Positions 8,160 through 17,607 of a stretch of 64,000 nt of DNA are shown in pieces (the stretch's first letter is position 1; every line of letters begins with the position of its first letter). The stretch comes from Henriciella mobilis (GTDB lineage Bacteria; Pseudomonadota; Alphaproteobacteria; Caulobacterales; Hyphomonadaceae): contig NZ_QWFZ01000024.1 of NCBI RefSeq assembly GCF_003576315.1, positions 52,800-116,799 of the forward strand, written 5' to 3'. Made by a program: the position numbers and the translations under genes. The notes below the pieces were generated by a model. The model saw only the letters and a list, made by a program, of their open reading frames with translations. It made no database searches and was not told the origin of the DNA.

Positions 8160-9371
8160 TCAGGGGCCAGATATGGGCGTCAGGCCGAGCTTTTTCAGCG
8201 GCGATCCGAACGCTCCGGTGACCATGCCGGCGAGCAGCTTCGGCGCGGGCGGTACGCGGGTGAGTGGGGCAGCGAGCCAGTCCCGCAGGAAGGGCATGAT
8301 GCGGCTGTCACCCTGATAGACCGGCGTGAACAGCCAGCTCATCGCCTGATAGAGGCGGATATGGTTGCGGCGCAGGGCGACATAGCGGGCCAGCGCGCGG
8401 GGAATGTCCTCGGACCCTTCCAGCGCCAGCGAGAGGGCCCAGGCATCCAGCAGCGCCATGTTCGCGCCTTGGCCTAGCTGCGGTGAGGCGGCATGCCAGG
8501 CGTCGCCAGTGTGGACGAGGCGCGGGCCACCGACCGGATCGGGATGTGTGCGGTGGCGATAGCGCGCAAAGGTCAGCTGGTCATGCGAAGTGACCTGGTC
8601 GAGCAGAAGCTCGGTTTCCGGCCAGAGGGCGCGGGCTTCGCGCTTCCAGTCGTCCAGCGGCGCGGCGCGCCAGGCGGCCTCGTCATCGCGGCGGATCGAC
8701 CAGAAATAGGTGAGGCTGACCGGGCCGTTCGAGGCGGTGCGGCCCGACGCCATGACACCGGCCATCTTGCGGGCCGACTTGTAGCGCTGCTCCAGCGCTG
8801 TCTCGTCGAACGGGCCGTCTGCCGGCCAGGGCAGGGTGGCCCAGAGTGCGCCATAGGCGAGTTCCTTGCGCGGTGTTCGCGTCAGGGGCGAGCGCACGCC
8901 GAGGGCATCGACGACAAGGTCGAAGCCTTTCAGGAACTCCCCCGTTTCCAGGATGATGTCGCCCGTCTTCGCATCGACGCTTTCGACGCGCCGGGAGGTG
9001 AGCAAGTTGGCGCCGGCCTGTGTCGCGGCCGCCAGAAGCCGGCCGAACAGTAGCCCGCGCTGCACGCCATAGCTGACGAGCCCGGCCCGCAGTTGCTCGA
9101 ACCGCACATCGAGGACCGGGCGCTGCGACGGTGTCGTCAGGCCCCACAGCCGCTTCAGCGGGCTGCCGAGCTGTCGGATATCGTCTGCCAGTCCAAGGTG
9201 GTCGAGGATGGTCAGGCCGGTCACCTGCAGCATCAGGCCAGAGCCGACCGGGGCAGGCGCGTCGAACTGGTCGAGCAGGGTGACGCTGTGTCCCTGCCGG
9301 GCCAGAAGGGCAGCGGCCGAAAGGCCTCCGATCCCGGCCCCGCAAACGGCAATGTTCAGAGATCGCCCCAT
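8160..9371 (-). CDS. FAD-dependent monooxygenase (PHBH-like)
   Basis: 403 residues of the p-hydroxybenzoate hydroxylase-like flavoprotein group. The N-terminal FAD loop is AVCGAGIGGLSAAALLARQG (about 8-27), ending in the acidic LLDQFD. A second FAD motif near residue 290 reads GDAWHAASPQLGQGANMALL, the usual GD(A/S)xHxxxPxxGQGxN pattern. A central DLVVDALGVRSPLTR segment matches the DG motif region with slight divergence. Such enzymes hydroxylate aromatic or polyketide-like substrates using NAD(P)H and O2. The start at 9371 is an ATG leading straight into the Rossmann strand. It lies upstream of the AceE-like gene on the same strand and may be co-transcribed. Substrate unknown. Confidence 0.83.
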   Translation of the reverse strand: MGRSLNIAVCGAGIGGLSAAALLARQGHSVTLLDQFDAPAPVGSGLMLQVTGLTILDHLGLADDIRQLGSPLKRLWGLTTPSQRPVLDVRFEQLRAGLVSYGVQRGLLFGRLLAAATQAGANLLTSRRVESVDAKTGDIILETGEFLKGFDLVVDALGVRSPLTRTPRKELAYGALWATLPWPADGPFDETALEQRYKSARKMAGVMASGRTASNGPVSLTYFWSIRRDDEAAWRAAPLDDWKREARALWPETELLLDQVTSHDQLTFARYRHRTHPDPVGGPRLVHTGDAWHAASPQLGQGANMALLDAWALSLALEGSEDIPRALARYVALRRNHIRLYQAMSWLFTPVYQGDSRIMPFLRDWLAAPLTRVPPAPKLLAGMVTGAFGSPLKKLGLTPISGP

Positions 9372-9514
9372 GACCCAACGTCATGACGTGCGTCGCAGAC
9401 CCTGTCCATCTCGCAGCGTTTCGGGGCCGGCGAAGGGGGCCGTCCTGGCAGAGCCGGGGAACCAGCGTGCGGGGTTGCCCGTTTTTACGGCAAGAGATGA
9501 CAAAGGAGGCATTC

Positions 9515-9844
9515 ATGGCCGATCGCGACCATCAGAGAATTGAGGAAGTCGAACGCCAGCGCGGATATGGCGAAGGCTTCAAGAAAGGCGAGGATGTCGA
9601 AGACCAGCCCACGAACGCTGCGGGCTACAAGGACGGCTCACCTGTGGCCAATCAGCAGGAGCACGACGCCGATCTCGTGACCGGCATGTCCGATGAGCGC
9701 GTGCCGAACGTTCCGAATGACGATACCGATGATGCCTCCAGTACCCAGGTCGGCAAACATGCAGCCGTCAGGAAGATGCCTGATGGCCACCGTCTTGAAG
9801 ATGGCTACAGCGTCCCCGATCCGGATGTGACGCCAAAAGACTGA
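9515..9844 (+). CDS. Small hydrophilic, probably disordered protein (109 aa)
   Basis: The start at 9515 follows AAAGGAGG with ideal spacing, one of the best ribosome sites in the window. The protein begins MADRDHQRIEEVERQRGYG and is rich in Asp, Glu, Asn, Lys and Gly with almost no hydrophobic core. It has no Cys, no membrane segment and no recognised domain. Compositionally it resembles stress-associated hydrophilin-type proteins, but that is only an analogy. It stands alone between the divergent monooxygenase gene and the M14 peptidase gene. Confidence 0.6.
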   Translation: MADRDHQRIEEVERQRGYGEGFKKGEDVEDQPTNAAGYKDGSPVANQQEHDADLVTGMSDERVPNVPNDDTDDASSTQVGKHAAVRKMPDGHRLEDGYSVPDPDVTPKD

Positions 9845-10023
9845 CCAGCCAGCCACACCATCCTGCGGTTTGGCGCTCTGACCACAATCTGCCTGCCGCC
9901 GCATCAAAAGCCGTTCGGTGACACACTCGCCGGGGGAATCTGCTTGAAAGCAGCACAAGCCTGTATTTTGGCTCTGCTCTCCAATTAATATGCATGCATC
10001 GTATTGGGGAGGTTCAGAGACTT

Positions 10024-12690
10024 ATGCGTGGATTCCTGATTGGCGGCCTGATGGCCGCTGCGGCGTGGCTATCACCAATTTCGGTGGCGCAGTCCTTCAT
10101 CGACATCGAGGCCGATCCGGCCATTCCGACGCTTCAGGAAACCTTTGGCTATTCTCCCGGCGAGGAGATAACCGCGCCTGCCGATGCGCTTGCCTACATG
10201 AAAATGCTGGCCGACGCCGCCCCGGACCGGATGAAGCTCAATGAGTATGCGCGCACCTGGGAAGGCCGGAAGCTGGTCTACGGCGTCATCAGCTCGCCGG
10301 AGAACATGGCCCGCATCGACGAGATCCAGGCCGACATCAAGTCTATCGCTTCTGGCACGCTTTCGGCGGGTGAGCGCGCGGCCCTGGTTGCCCGGACGCC
10401 GGCCGTTGTCTGGCTGTCCTATGGCGTGCATGGCGATGAAATCTCGAGCACCGACGCCGCGCTAACGCTGGCCTATCACCTGCTCGCTGCAGAAAACGAT
10501 GCGACGGTCGACAGGATCCTCGACGAGACCATCGTCATCATCGACCCGATGCAGAACCCCGACGGGCGCGCCCGCTTCAAGGCATCCTTCGAAGCTGCGC
10601 GCGGCCTTGAAACATCCGCCGATCCGGCAACCGCCGAACATGACCAGCCCTGGCCGGGCGGGCGCTACAATCACTACCTGTTCGACATGAACCGCGACTG
10701 GTTTGCGATGACGCAACCGGAAACCGTTGGCCGCGTCGAGCAGATGCTGGACTGGTATCCGGTCGTCGTTGTGGACGTCCACGAAATGGGCGGCGAAGAG
10801 ACCTACTTCTTTGCGCCATCGGCTGACCCGTTCAATCCCTATATCAGAGACGAACAACGCGCCAAGCAGACCCTGATCGGGAAAAATCATGCCCGCTGGT
10901 TCGACAGCCGCGGCTTCGAATATTTCACCCGCGAAGTCTATGATGCCTTCTATCCGGGCTATGCCGACATGTGGCCGCAGCTCGGCGGCGCGGTGGCGAT
11001 GACCTATGAGCAGGGCTCTGCCCGTGGCCTCGAATACCAGCGCAAGGACGGCAGCATGCTGACCTATCGCGATGGCGTCGAGCACCACTTCATCTCCACC
11101 CTGTCGACGGCTGAAGTCGTCGCAAACAATCACGACCTGTTCCTCGGGGACTTTGCCGACTATCGCAGCGAAGTGGCCGATGAGGGGCGTAAGTCGAAAA
11201 GCCGTTATTTCATCTTCGACCTCGCCGAGCGCAGATGGCAGGTCGAGGATCTTGGCCGCCGGCTCGCCGCGCAGGAGATTGCCGTCCAGCGCGTTGGACC
11301 GGGCTTCGAGGCTTGCGGCACGCGCTATCCGTCCGGTGCCCTGGTCGTTGACCGCGCCCAGCCGGCCGGGCGACGCATTGCGACGCTGCTCGAAAAGGAA
11401 ACCGCGCTGCCGGCCGATTATGTTGCCGAACAGGAAGGGCGCCGTGACCGCGGGCTCAATCACGAGCTTTACGATGTGACGGCCTGGTCGCTGCCGCTCA
11501 TGGATGGCGTGACCAGCACGACGTGCTCACGCGTGAACCTGTCGTCGGCAAGCCTGGTGGGCGCCGATGACCCGATCCCGGCCGTGACGGCACCGAATGC
11601 AGCGTTCGGCTATGCCATCCCGTGGACTGATACGGGCGGCGCGAAACTCGCCCTGGCGGCCCTGAAGGAAGGCGCTGTCGGCAAGGCGACCGAAGAGGCC
11701 TTCATCACCGGCGGGCGCTCCTTCCCACGCGGCACGATCATCTTCCCCGTCGCCGACAATACCGCAGGGCTCGGCGCGATGCTGAACCGGATGGCGAGCG
11801 AAATCGGCGCCGAAGTCGTCGCATTGCAGACCAGCTGGGTCGAAGACGGACCCAACTATGGCAGCGACAAGTTCAAGACAGTGGCTATGCCCAGGGTCGC
11901 CATGGCCTGGGGCGAGGGCACGATACCGACCGAAACCGGCGCGACGCGTTACGTGATCGAGCGCCAGCTTTCTGTTCCGGTCGCGCCGATCCGCGTGAAC
12001 AATCTGGCGGGGGCCGATCTCGGCAGATATGACGTGCTGATCGTGCCCGATACGTCGGGCGATTTTGCGCACCGTCTCGGAGACGGCGGCGCCGCAGCGC
12101 TCAAAGCCTTTGTCGAGCAGGGCGGCGTCCTGGTTGGCGTCGGCGGCGCTGTCGACTTCCTGGCGAGCGCGGATGCGGGCCTGCTCTCGACGAAGCTGGA
12201 AAAGGCCTATGCCGATGGCGACTCGGCTGCAGAAGCGTCAGGCGAAGGCGAAGAGGAAGAGACCCGGGCAGACGGCACGCACATCGCGGGCAAGGATGCC
12301 TATGACGCCATGATCGCAGACCCGGACGCTGCGCCGGACGATGTTCCGGGCGTGCTCGCCAATGTCGTTGCCAACACCGACCACTGGCTGTCTTCGGGCT
12401 ATGCGAAAGCGATCGCGCTTTATGCAGGGTCCAGCGTCTACCGCCCGCTGATGGCAGATGAGGGGACGAACGTGTTCCACTTTGCAGCCGCCGATGAGCT
12501 GCTGGCGAGCGGCTATCTCTGGGAAGAGAACCGGGCCCAGATCGCCTTCAAGCCCTTCGTCATGGTCGAGCCGCATGGCGAGGGCATGGTGATCGCCTTC
12601 ACCGAAAGCCCGTTCACGCGCGCCTACCTGAATGGTCTCAACCTGCTGGTCGCAAACGCGCTGATCTTCGGCCCGGCCCACGCCCGCTAG
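10024..12690 (+). CDS. Secreted M14-family zinc carboxypeptidase
   Basis: 888 residues from the ATG at 10024, which yields a clean signal peptide (MRGFLIGGLMAAAAWLSP, cleavage probably after VAQ). A start 30 nt upstream is possible but would put a charged extension before the signal. The zinc site is H136-G-D-E139 within YGVHGDEISS and H253 within VVVVDVHEMG. QNPDGRAR matches the substrate-binding NxxR region. The long C-terminal half, to residue 888, resembles the accessory region of large M14 proteins that contains a class I glutamine amidotransferase-like fold (VLIVPD, VEQGGVLVGVGGAV). It probably trims peptides in the periplasm. It converges on an S9 peptidase gene 27 bp away. Confidence 0.85.
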   Translation: MRGFLIGGLMAAAAWLSPISVAQSFIDIEADPAIPTLQETFGYSPGEEITAPADALAYMKMLADAAPDRMKLNEYARTWEGRKLVYGVISSPENMARIDEIQADIKSIASGTLSAGERAALVARTPAVVWLSYGVHGDEISSTDAALTLAYHLLAAENDATVDRILDETIVIIDPMQNPDGRARFKASFEAARGLETSADPATAEHDQPWPGGRYNHYLFDMNRDWFAMTQPETVGRVEQMLDWYPVVVVDVHEMGGEETYFFAPSADPFNPYIRDEQRAKQTLIGKNHARWFDSRGFEYFTREVYDAFYPGYADMWPQLGGAVAMTYEQGSARGLEYQRKDGSMLTYRDGVEHHFISTLSTAEVVANNHDLFLGDFADYRSEVADEGRKSKSRYFIFDLAERRWQVEDLGRRLAAQEIAVQRVGPGFEACGTRYPSGALVVDRAQPAGRRIATLLEKETALPADYVAEQEGRRDRGLNHELYDVTAWSLPLMDGVTSTTCSRVNLSSASLVGADDPIPAVTAPNAAFGYAIPWTDTGGAKLALAALKEGAVGKATEEAFITGGRSFPRGTIIFPVADNTAGLGAMLNRMASEIGAEVVALQTSWVEDGPNYGSDKFKTVAMPRVAMAWGEGTIPTETGATRYVIERQLSVPVAPIRVNNLAGADLGRYDVLIVPDTSGDFAHRLGDGGAAALKAFVEQGGVLVGVGGAVDFLASADAGLLSTKLEKAYADGDSAAEASGEGEEEETRADGTHIAGKDAYDAMIADPDAAPDDVPGVLANVVANTDHWLSSGYAKAIALYAGSSVYRPLMADEGTNVFHFAAADELLASGYLWEENRAQIAFKPFVMVEPHGEGMVIAFTESPFTRAYLNGLNLLVANALIFGPAHAR

Positions 12691-12717
12691 GGCGCAGGCC
12701 GGAAACCGGCATCTGCC

Positions 12718-14757
12718 TTACGGCTTCAGATAGGTGTCGTACCAGTCGATGAACCGCTGGTAGCGGTCATCGACAAAGCTCGGCCGGTCGATCGAGTGAT
12801 CCTCACCCGGATAGACGACCAGCTTGGTGTCGATGCCGAGCCGCTTGAGTGCGAGATAGAACTGCTCGGAGTTCATTGCCGGGACGTTCCAGTCCTCCTG
12901 GCCGACCATGAATTGCGTCGGCGTGGTGACCTTCGGTGCGTCCCAGAAGGGCGAGATGGCGTCCCAGCCTTCCTGGTTTTCCCATGGCAGGCCAAGCTCG
13001 ATCTCCCATTCGCGCTGATAGATGTCATGGCCATAATTGGCCGTGTAGTTGACTTCGCTGGCGCCGCTGACCGCTGCCTTGAACCGGTCGGTCTGGGTGA
13101 TGACGTAATTGGTCAGGATGCCACCATAGGACCAGCCGCCGACGCCGAGGCGGTCTGGATCGACAAGGCCAAGATCGACGGCCTTGTCGACGCCCGCCAT
13201 GACATCGGCGAAATCCTTCACGCCCCATTCGGCGAAGATCGCTTTCTTGAAGTCCTCACCCTTGCCGCTTGATCCGCGCGGATTGACCATAACGGTCGCA
13301 TAACCGTTGGCCGCGAAGAGCTGGGCGAAGGGTTCGAAGCTGTAGTCATATTGCGCGACCGGGCCGCCATGATTGAACAGGATGGCCGGGGCCGGGCCGG
13401 TGACGCCCTTGGCGGGATAGATGAATTCATCGACCGAAATGCCGTCCGGATTGTCGAAGGAGACAAATTGCGGCTTGGCGAGGTCGAGCGTATCCAGCAC
13501 CGCTTCATTCGTCCGCGTCACCTGGGTGAGCTGACGGCCGGATTTCAGGAAGATTTCCGAAGGCAGGGTCGGATTGGTCAGCCGCAGCGCGAGGTCGCCA
13601 TTGCCGGCGACGTCATAGTCATAGATGGCGAACTGGCCGGAGACGTATTGGCTGAGGCGTCCGGTGCGGACATCAGCTGCCATGATCGGCTGCATGCCCT
13701 CATTCTCGATCGTGAAGTAGATGGACTTGCCATCCGGGCTCCAGGCCGGATCGAAGACGTTTCGGTCGAGGCTTTCCGTCAGCAGCCGGACGGACCCGCC
13801 CGTCGCGGGCGAGGTGGCAAGGTGGCTGGTGGCATACCAGAGCAGCTCGGGCTTCAGCGACGTCGTATAGGCGAGCGTCTTGCCGTCCGGGCTCCAGGCC
13901 GGCGATGTCTCACCGCCCGGATTCGTCGTGACCTGAACCGGGGTGCTGCCAGCGGCCGCGTCGATGACGAAGATGTCGGTATTGTAGTTGCCGTCCGGGT
14001 CCTCGGTCACATTGGTGGCATAGGCGATCCTGGTGCCATCCGGGCTCCAGGTCGCGCCATGGTCGTCGCGGTCGCCATCGGTGATCTGCACCGGCTCTGC
14101 GAGCCGTTCGGCGATCACGTAGATATGGGTGCGCGAGCGGTCGAGATAGCCAACGCCGTCTTCCTTGAACTGGCGGCGGTCGATCACCCAAGGCAGTTCG
14201 GGCTCGTCTTCGCCGGCCTCGCGCGCCTCGCGCTTCTTGCGGGCATTCTCGCCTTCATCCTGGATCATCAGCAGCATGCGCTTGCCGTCGGGGGCCCACT
14301 CAAAGCCGGAGACACCTTGCGTGACCTGGGTGTAGGCGCGCGCTTCGCCACCGCGCATGTCGAGTGTCCAGACCTGCGTCGCGGCGTTCTCATCAAGGTC
14401 GGAGCGCGCAGCGAGGAAAGCGAGCTGTGTGCCGTCCGGGCTCCATTGCGGGCTGTGGGCGTCATAGGCGTCCGACGTCATGGGCAGCACGGTCTTGCCA
14501 TCGGCGGAGGCCATGAAGAGCTGTGCGCGCGTCTTGTCAGCGCCCTCGACGCGGCCTTCGACCACATAGGCGATCCACTCGCCATCGGGGCTGATCGCCG
14601 GCGAAGACACGCGCTTCAGCTTGGCAAGCGCCTCGATGGTGACGGGCCCCTTTTCCTGGGCCATGGCGGAGAAGGGGGCAGAAAGCACGGCCAGCGCGGA
14701 GCACGCTCCGGCAGCCGTGACGATGAGTTTTGATGGTTTCAAGGTCGTCGTCCTCAT
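12718..14757 (-). CDS. S9-family serine peptidase (acylaminoacyl / dipeptidyl peptidase-like)
   Basis: 679 residues: a signal peptide (alanine-rich, ending near SAMAQ), a beta-propeller of repeated SPDG-type blades (SPDGEWIAYV, SPDGTQLAFL, SPDGKTLAYT and others) over about 40-380, and a C-terminal alpha/beta hydrolase. The catalytic triad is S543 (GGWSYGG), D622 (GQEDWNVP) and H654 (GEDHSID). Members release N-terminal acylated or dipeptide units from oligopeptides, and the propeller limits access to the active site. With the facing M14 carboxypeptidase it forms a likely periplasmic peptide-scavenging pair, although the two genes are convergent and not an operon. Confidence 0.9.
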   Translation of the reverse strand: MRTTTLKPSKLIVTAAGACSALAVLSAPFSAMAQEKGPVTIEALAKLKRVSSPAISPDGEWIAYVVEGRVEGADKTRAQLFMASADGKTVLPMTSDAYDAHSPQWSPDGTQLAFLAARSDLDENAATQVWTLDMRGGEARAYTQVTQGVSGFEWAPDGKRMLLMIQDEGENARKKREAREAGEDEPELPWVIDRRQFKEDGVGYLDRSRTHIYVIAERLAEPVQITDGDRDDHGATWSPDGTRIAYATNVTEDPDGNYNTDIFVIDAAAGSTPVQVTTNPGGETSPAWSPDGKTLAYTTSLKPELLWYATSHLATSPATGGSVRLLTESLDRNVFDPAWSPDGKSIYFTIENEGMQPIMAADVRTGRLSQYVSGQFAIYDYDVAGNGDLALRLTNPTLPSEIFLKSGRQLTQVTRTNEAVLDTLDLAKPQFVSFDNPDGISVDEFIYPAKGVTGPAPAILFNHGGPVAQYDYSFEPFAQLFAANGYATVMVNPRGSSGKGEDFKKAIFAEWGVKDFADVMAGVDKAVDLGLVDPDRLGVGGWSYGGILTNYVITQTDRFKAAVSGASEVNYTANYGHDIYQREWEIELGLPWENQEGWDAISPFWDAPKVTTPTQFMVGQEDWNVPAMNSEQFYLALKRLGIDTKLVVYPGEDHSIDRPSFVDDRYQRFIDWYDTYLKP

Positions 14758-14964
14758 TGCGAATGGCGAGACCTTACATCAAGGCGAAAAGCCCGCAACG
14801 ACCCATTATTGTCGCTCTTGGCGAAACCTTCCCGCAGACGTCACGGGAATGGATGACAGAGGCCTGGCCCTCGCACCTGCTTTCTGCTGCGCCTGGTGTC
14901 AGCCCGAAAAGAACTCGGTAACCAAGCCGCCGTAATCTGTAGCGAGTAGGGGAGAAACTCCGGG

Positions 14965-15774
14965 ATGATGACGGATTGCAACCGCTGCAGAAACGCCGCC
15001 GATACCGATTTCGGCATCACGATGGCGTTCCAGCCCATCTTTGATTTCGGCGCCTTGCAGGTGTTCGCCTATGAAGCACTTGTGCGCGGGCGTGACGGCG
15101 AAGGCGCCGGGGAAGTCCTGTCGCGGGTCACGGATGAAACCCGCTACCAGTTCGACCAGGCGTGCCGCGTGACGGCGATTTCGCAGGCGTCTGCGCTGGG
15201 GCTGCGCGATGCCGCGGCTGCGCCATTTCTCTCCATCAACTTCCTGCCGAACGCGGTCTACGAACCGCGCGCCTGCATTCGCAAGACGCTGTCTGCGGCC
15301 CTGGAGTCCGGCTTCCCGACGAACCGTATCCTGTTCGAATTTACCGAGAGCGAGCGGCTGGACACCGATCACCTGCTCAACATCCTTCGCTCTTATCGGT
15401 CGATGGGTTTTTCGACCGCGATCGATGATTTCGGCGCGGGCTATGCCGGGCTTGGCCTGCTGTCGGCGTTCCAGCCGGATTTCGTGAAACTCGACATGGA
15501 GCTCATTCGCGGGATCGACACCAGCAGCGCCAAGCAGGCGATTGTCCGGCACATCCTGAACATGACCCGCGACCTCGGCATCACGCCCGTCTGCGAGGGA
15601 ATCGAGACACCAGAGGAATTCGAGGTCCTGTATGGCCTCGGCGTCCGGCTGATGCAGGGGTTCCTGTTTGCGCGGCCCGAACTGGACCGGTTGCCGGCGC
15701 TGCAATGGCGCGGCAGGTCTCATGAAAAAACCGGCGAAGCTCTGGGCTCCGCCGGTCTTGCAATGTCGGCCTGA
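14965..15774 (+). CDS. EAL-domain protein, probable c-di-GMP phosphodiesterase
   Basis: 269 residues made almost entirely of one EAL domain. The motifs are in order and intact: FQPIFD, YEALVRG (about 36-42), FLSINFLPNAVY, FEFTESERL, IDDFGAGYAGL, KLDMELIRGID, CEGIETPEE and MQGFLFARPE. The glutamates, the DD pair and the lysine of active c-di-GMP phosphodiesterases are all present, so hydrolysis to pGpG is expected. No GGDEF, PAS or membrane segment is attached; an N-terminal C-x-x-C (CNRC) is the only extra feature. The start follows GGGGAGAAACTCCGGG. Its last 50 nt also form the rho-independent terminator of the opposing pntB gene. Confidence 0.9.
   Translation: MMTDCNRCRNAADTDFGITMAFQPIFDFGALQVFAYEALVRGRDGEGAGEVLSRVTDETRYQFDQACRVTAISQASALGLRDAAAAPFLSINFLPNAVYEPRACIRKTLSAALESGFPTNRILFEFTESERLDTDHLLNILRSYRSMGFSTAIDDFGAGYAGLGLLSAFQPDFVKLDMELIRGIDTSSAKQAIVRHILNMTRDLGITPVCEGIETPEEFEVLYGLGVRLMQGFLFARPELDRLPALQWRGRSHEKTGEALGSAGLAMSA
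15724..15756 (-). terminator. Rho-independent terminator of pntB, inside the EAL coding sequence
   Basis: On the minus strand a 7-bp stem (ACCGGCG pairing with CGCCGGT at 15730-15736 and 15750-15756) is followed at once by TTTTTT (15730-15725). It lies about 60 nt past the pntB stop, where a terminator is expected, and is encoded within the last codons of the convergent EAL gene. Confidence 0.7.
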
Positions 15775-15816
15775 AACCGATCCACGGGACCGGTTTCCGC
15801 CGCTTGGCCGTATTGG

Positions 15817-17235
15817 CTACAGCGCCTTGACGATCTCCTCGACCATCTTCTTGGCGTCCGACAGCAGCATCATCGTATTGTCCTTGAAGAACAGTTCGTT
15901 CTGGATGCCGGCATAGCCGGAGCCCATCGAGCGCTTGATGAAGAGCACCGTGCCGGCATTCTCGACGTCGAGGACGGGCATGCCGTAGATCGGCGAGGAC
16001 TTGTCGGTCTTTGCGGCCGGATTGGTCACGTCATTCGCGCCGATCACGAAGGCGACGTCGGCAGTGTTGAACTCGGAATTGATGTCTTCCAGCTCGAACA
16101 CTTCGTCATACGGCACCTGCGCCTCGGCGAGCAGCACGTTCATGTGGCCCGGCATGCGTCCGGCGACGGGGTGGATCGCGTATTTCACGTCCACGCCTTC
16201 TTCCTTCAGCAGCTCGGCCATTTCCTTCAGGGCGTGCTGGGCCTGCGCCACCGCCATGCCATAGCCCGGCACGATGATGACCTTGGACGCGTTCTTCATG
16301 ATGAAGGCCGCATCGTCAGCCGAGCCCTGCTTGAAGGGCCGGTCGACCTGCGCGCCCGCGGACGCGCCGCCATCATCATCAGCGCCGAAGCCGCCGAGGA
16401 TGACCGAGATGAAGCTGCGGTTCATGCCCTTGCACATGATGTAGGACAGGATCGCACCGGACGAGCCGACCAGCGCGCCGGTGATGATCAGCGCGAAGTT
16501 GCCGAGCGTGAAGCCAAGCGCCGCCGCTGCCCAGCCGGAATACGAGTTGAGCATCGAGACCACGACCGGCATGTCTGCCCCGCCAATCGGGATGATCAGC
16601 GTGATGCCGAGGATCAGGGCAAGGACGGTGAGGCCCCAGAACGCCCAGGTCGCAGCGCCGCTCGACATGATGAGCACCACGACGAGCGCGACAATGCCGG
16701 CAGCCAGTGCGATGTTCAGAAGGTGGCGGGCCGGCAGCAGGATCGGCGAGCCCGACATGTTGCCGTTGAGCTTGGCGAAGGCGATCACCGAGCCGGTGAA
16801 GGTCAGCGCACCGATGGCCGAGCCGACCGACAGCTCAATCAGCGAGACGAGGTTGATGTCGCCCACGACACCAATACCGAAGCCAAGCGGCGCATAGAGT
16901 GCGGCAGCGGCGACGAGCACGGCGGCAAGGCCAACCAGCGAGTGGAAGGCGGCGACAAGCTGCGGCATCGCCGTCATGGCGATCCGGCGGGCAATAAGCG
17001 CGCCGATTGCGCCACCGATTACGGCGCCGCCGATCAGGATCGCCCAGGTGGTCGGGTCGAGGCTTTCCCAGAGCAGGACCAGCGTCGTGACCACCGCGAT
17101 GGTCATGCCGATCATGCCATTGCGGTTACCTTTCCGGCTGGTCGCCGGGCTGGAGAGGCCGCGCAGGGCAAGGATGAAGAGGATACCGGCCGCCAGGTAG
17201 AGTAGCGGCGCCCATGTGTTTGCAAACTGTTCCAC
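15817..17235 (-). CDS. pntB: NAD(P) transhydrogenase subunit beta
   Basis: 472 residues. The N-terminal 280 residues contain about nine membrane helices (domain II). The soluble domain III follows, with VIIVPGYGMAVAQAQHAL as its Rossmann loop and KRSMGSGYAGIQNELFF at the NADP(H)-binding end. PntB translocates protons while transferring hydride from NADH to NADP+, supplying NADPH. It is the last gene of pntA1-pntA2-pntB, 3 nt after pntA2. Length and motifs are those of an intact subunit. The terminator for this transcript lies inside the opposing EAL gene. Confidence 0.97.
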   Translation of the reverse strand: MEQFANTWAPLLYLAAGILFILALRGLSSPATSRKGNRNGMIGMTIAVVTTLVLLWESLDPTTWAILIGGAVIGGAIGALIARRIAMTAMPQLVAAFHSLVGLAAVLVAAAALYAPLGFGIGVVGDINLVSLIELSVGSAIGALTFTGSVIAFAKLNGNMSGSPILLPARHLLNIALAAGIVALVVVLIMSSGAATWAFWGLTVLALILGITLIIPIGGADMPVVVSMLNSYSGWAAAALGFTLGNFALIITGALVGSSGAILSYIMCKGMNRSFISVILGGFGADDDGGASAGAQVDRPFKQGSADDAAFIMKNASKVIIVPGYGMAVAQAQHALKEMAELLKEEGVDVKYAIHPVAGRMPGHMNVLLAEAQVPYDEVFELEDINSEFNTADVAFVIGANDVTNPAAKTDKSSPIYGMPVLDVENAGTVLFIKRSMGSGYAGIQNELFFKDNTMMLLSDAKKMVEEIVKAL

Positions 17236-17238
17236 GGT

Positions 17239-17607
17239 TTACTCCCCCTTCTTCTTGTACATGGCCAGCATGCGCTGGGTGACGAGGAAGCCGCCGAAGA
17301 TGTTGACGCTGGCCAGCGCCACGGCGAGCCCGCCCAGCGCCTTGGCGATCCAGCCGCCATTGATCGCGCCGGAGGCCGTTGCCGCAACGATGGCGCCAAC
17401 GATGATCACCGACGAGATGGCATTGGTCACGGCCATGAGCGGGGTGTGCAGGGCCGGGGTCACCGACCAGACGACATAGTAGCCGACGAAACAGGCCAAC
17501 GCGAAAATCGCGGCCAGGAAGACCGTCGGGTTGATGGCCGATATCTCGGCCGCTTGCGCTGGCAGGGCGAGGGCCGCTGCCGACAGGATTACTGGAATGG
17601 CTTTCAT
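17239..17607 (-). CDS. pntA2: NAD(P) transhydrogenase subunit alpha, membrane part
   Basis: 122 residues corresponding to the short membrane portion of PntA, which is a separate polypeptide in many alphaproteobacteria. A hydrophobic leader precedes [27 protein letters not shown], then [19 protein letters not shown] and [16 protein letters not shown], giving three to four helices. It joins PntB helices to form the proton channel. The start codon overlaps the pntA1 stop by 4 nt, indicating translational coupling. Confidence 0.95.
   Translation of the reverse strand: MKAIPVILSAAALALPAQAAEISAINPTVFLAAIFALACFVGYYVVWSVTPALHTPLMAVTNAISSVIIVGAIVAATASGAINGGWIAKALGGLAVALASVNIFGGFLVTQRMLAMYKKKGE

Noticed and set aside
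12691..12717. Terminator between the M14 and S9 peptidase genes
   Set aside because: GCCGG-AAA-CCGGC can pair, but neither strand has a T-run after it.
14758..14964. Riboswitch or small gene in the S9-EAL divergent gap
   Set aside because: No conserved motif, hairpin with T-run or credible frame was seen; two ordinary promoters are enough.
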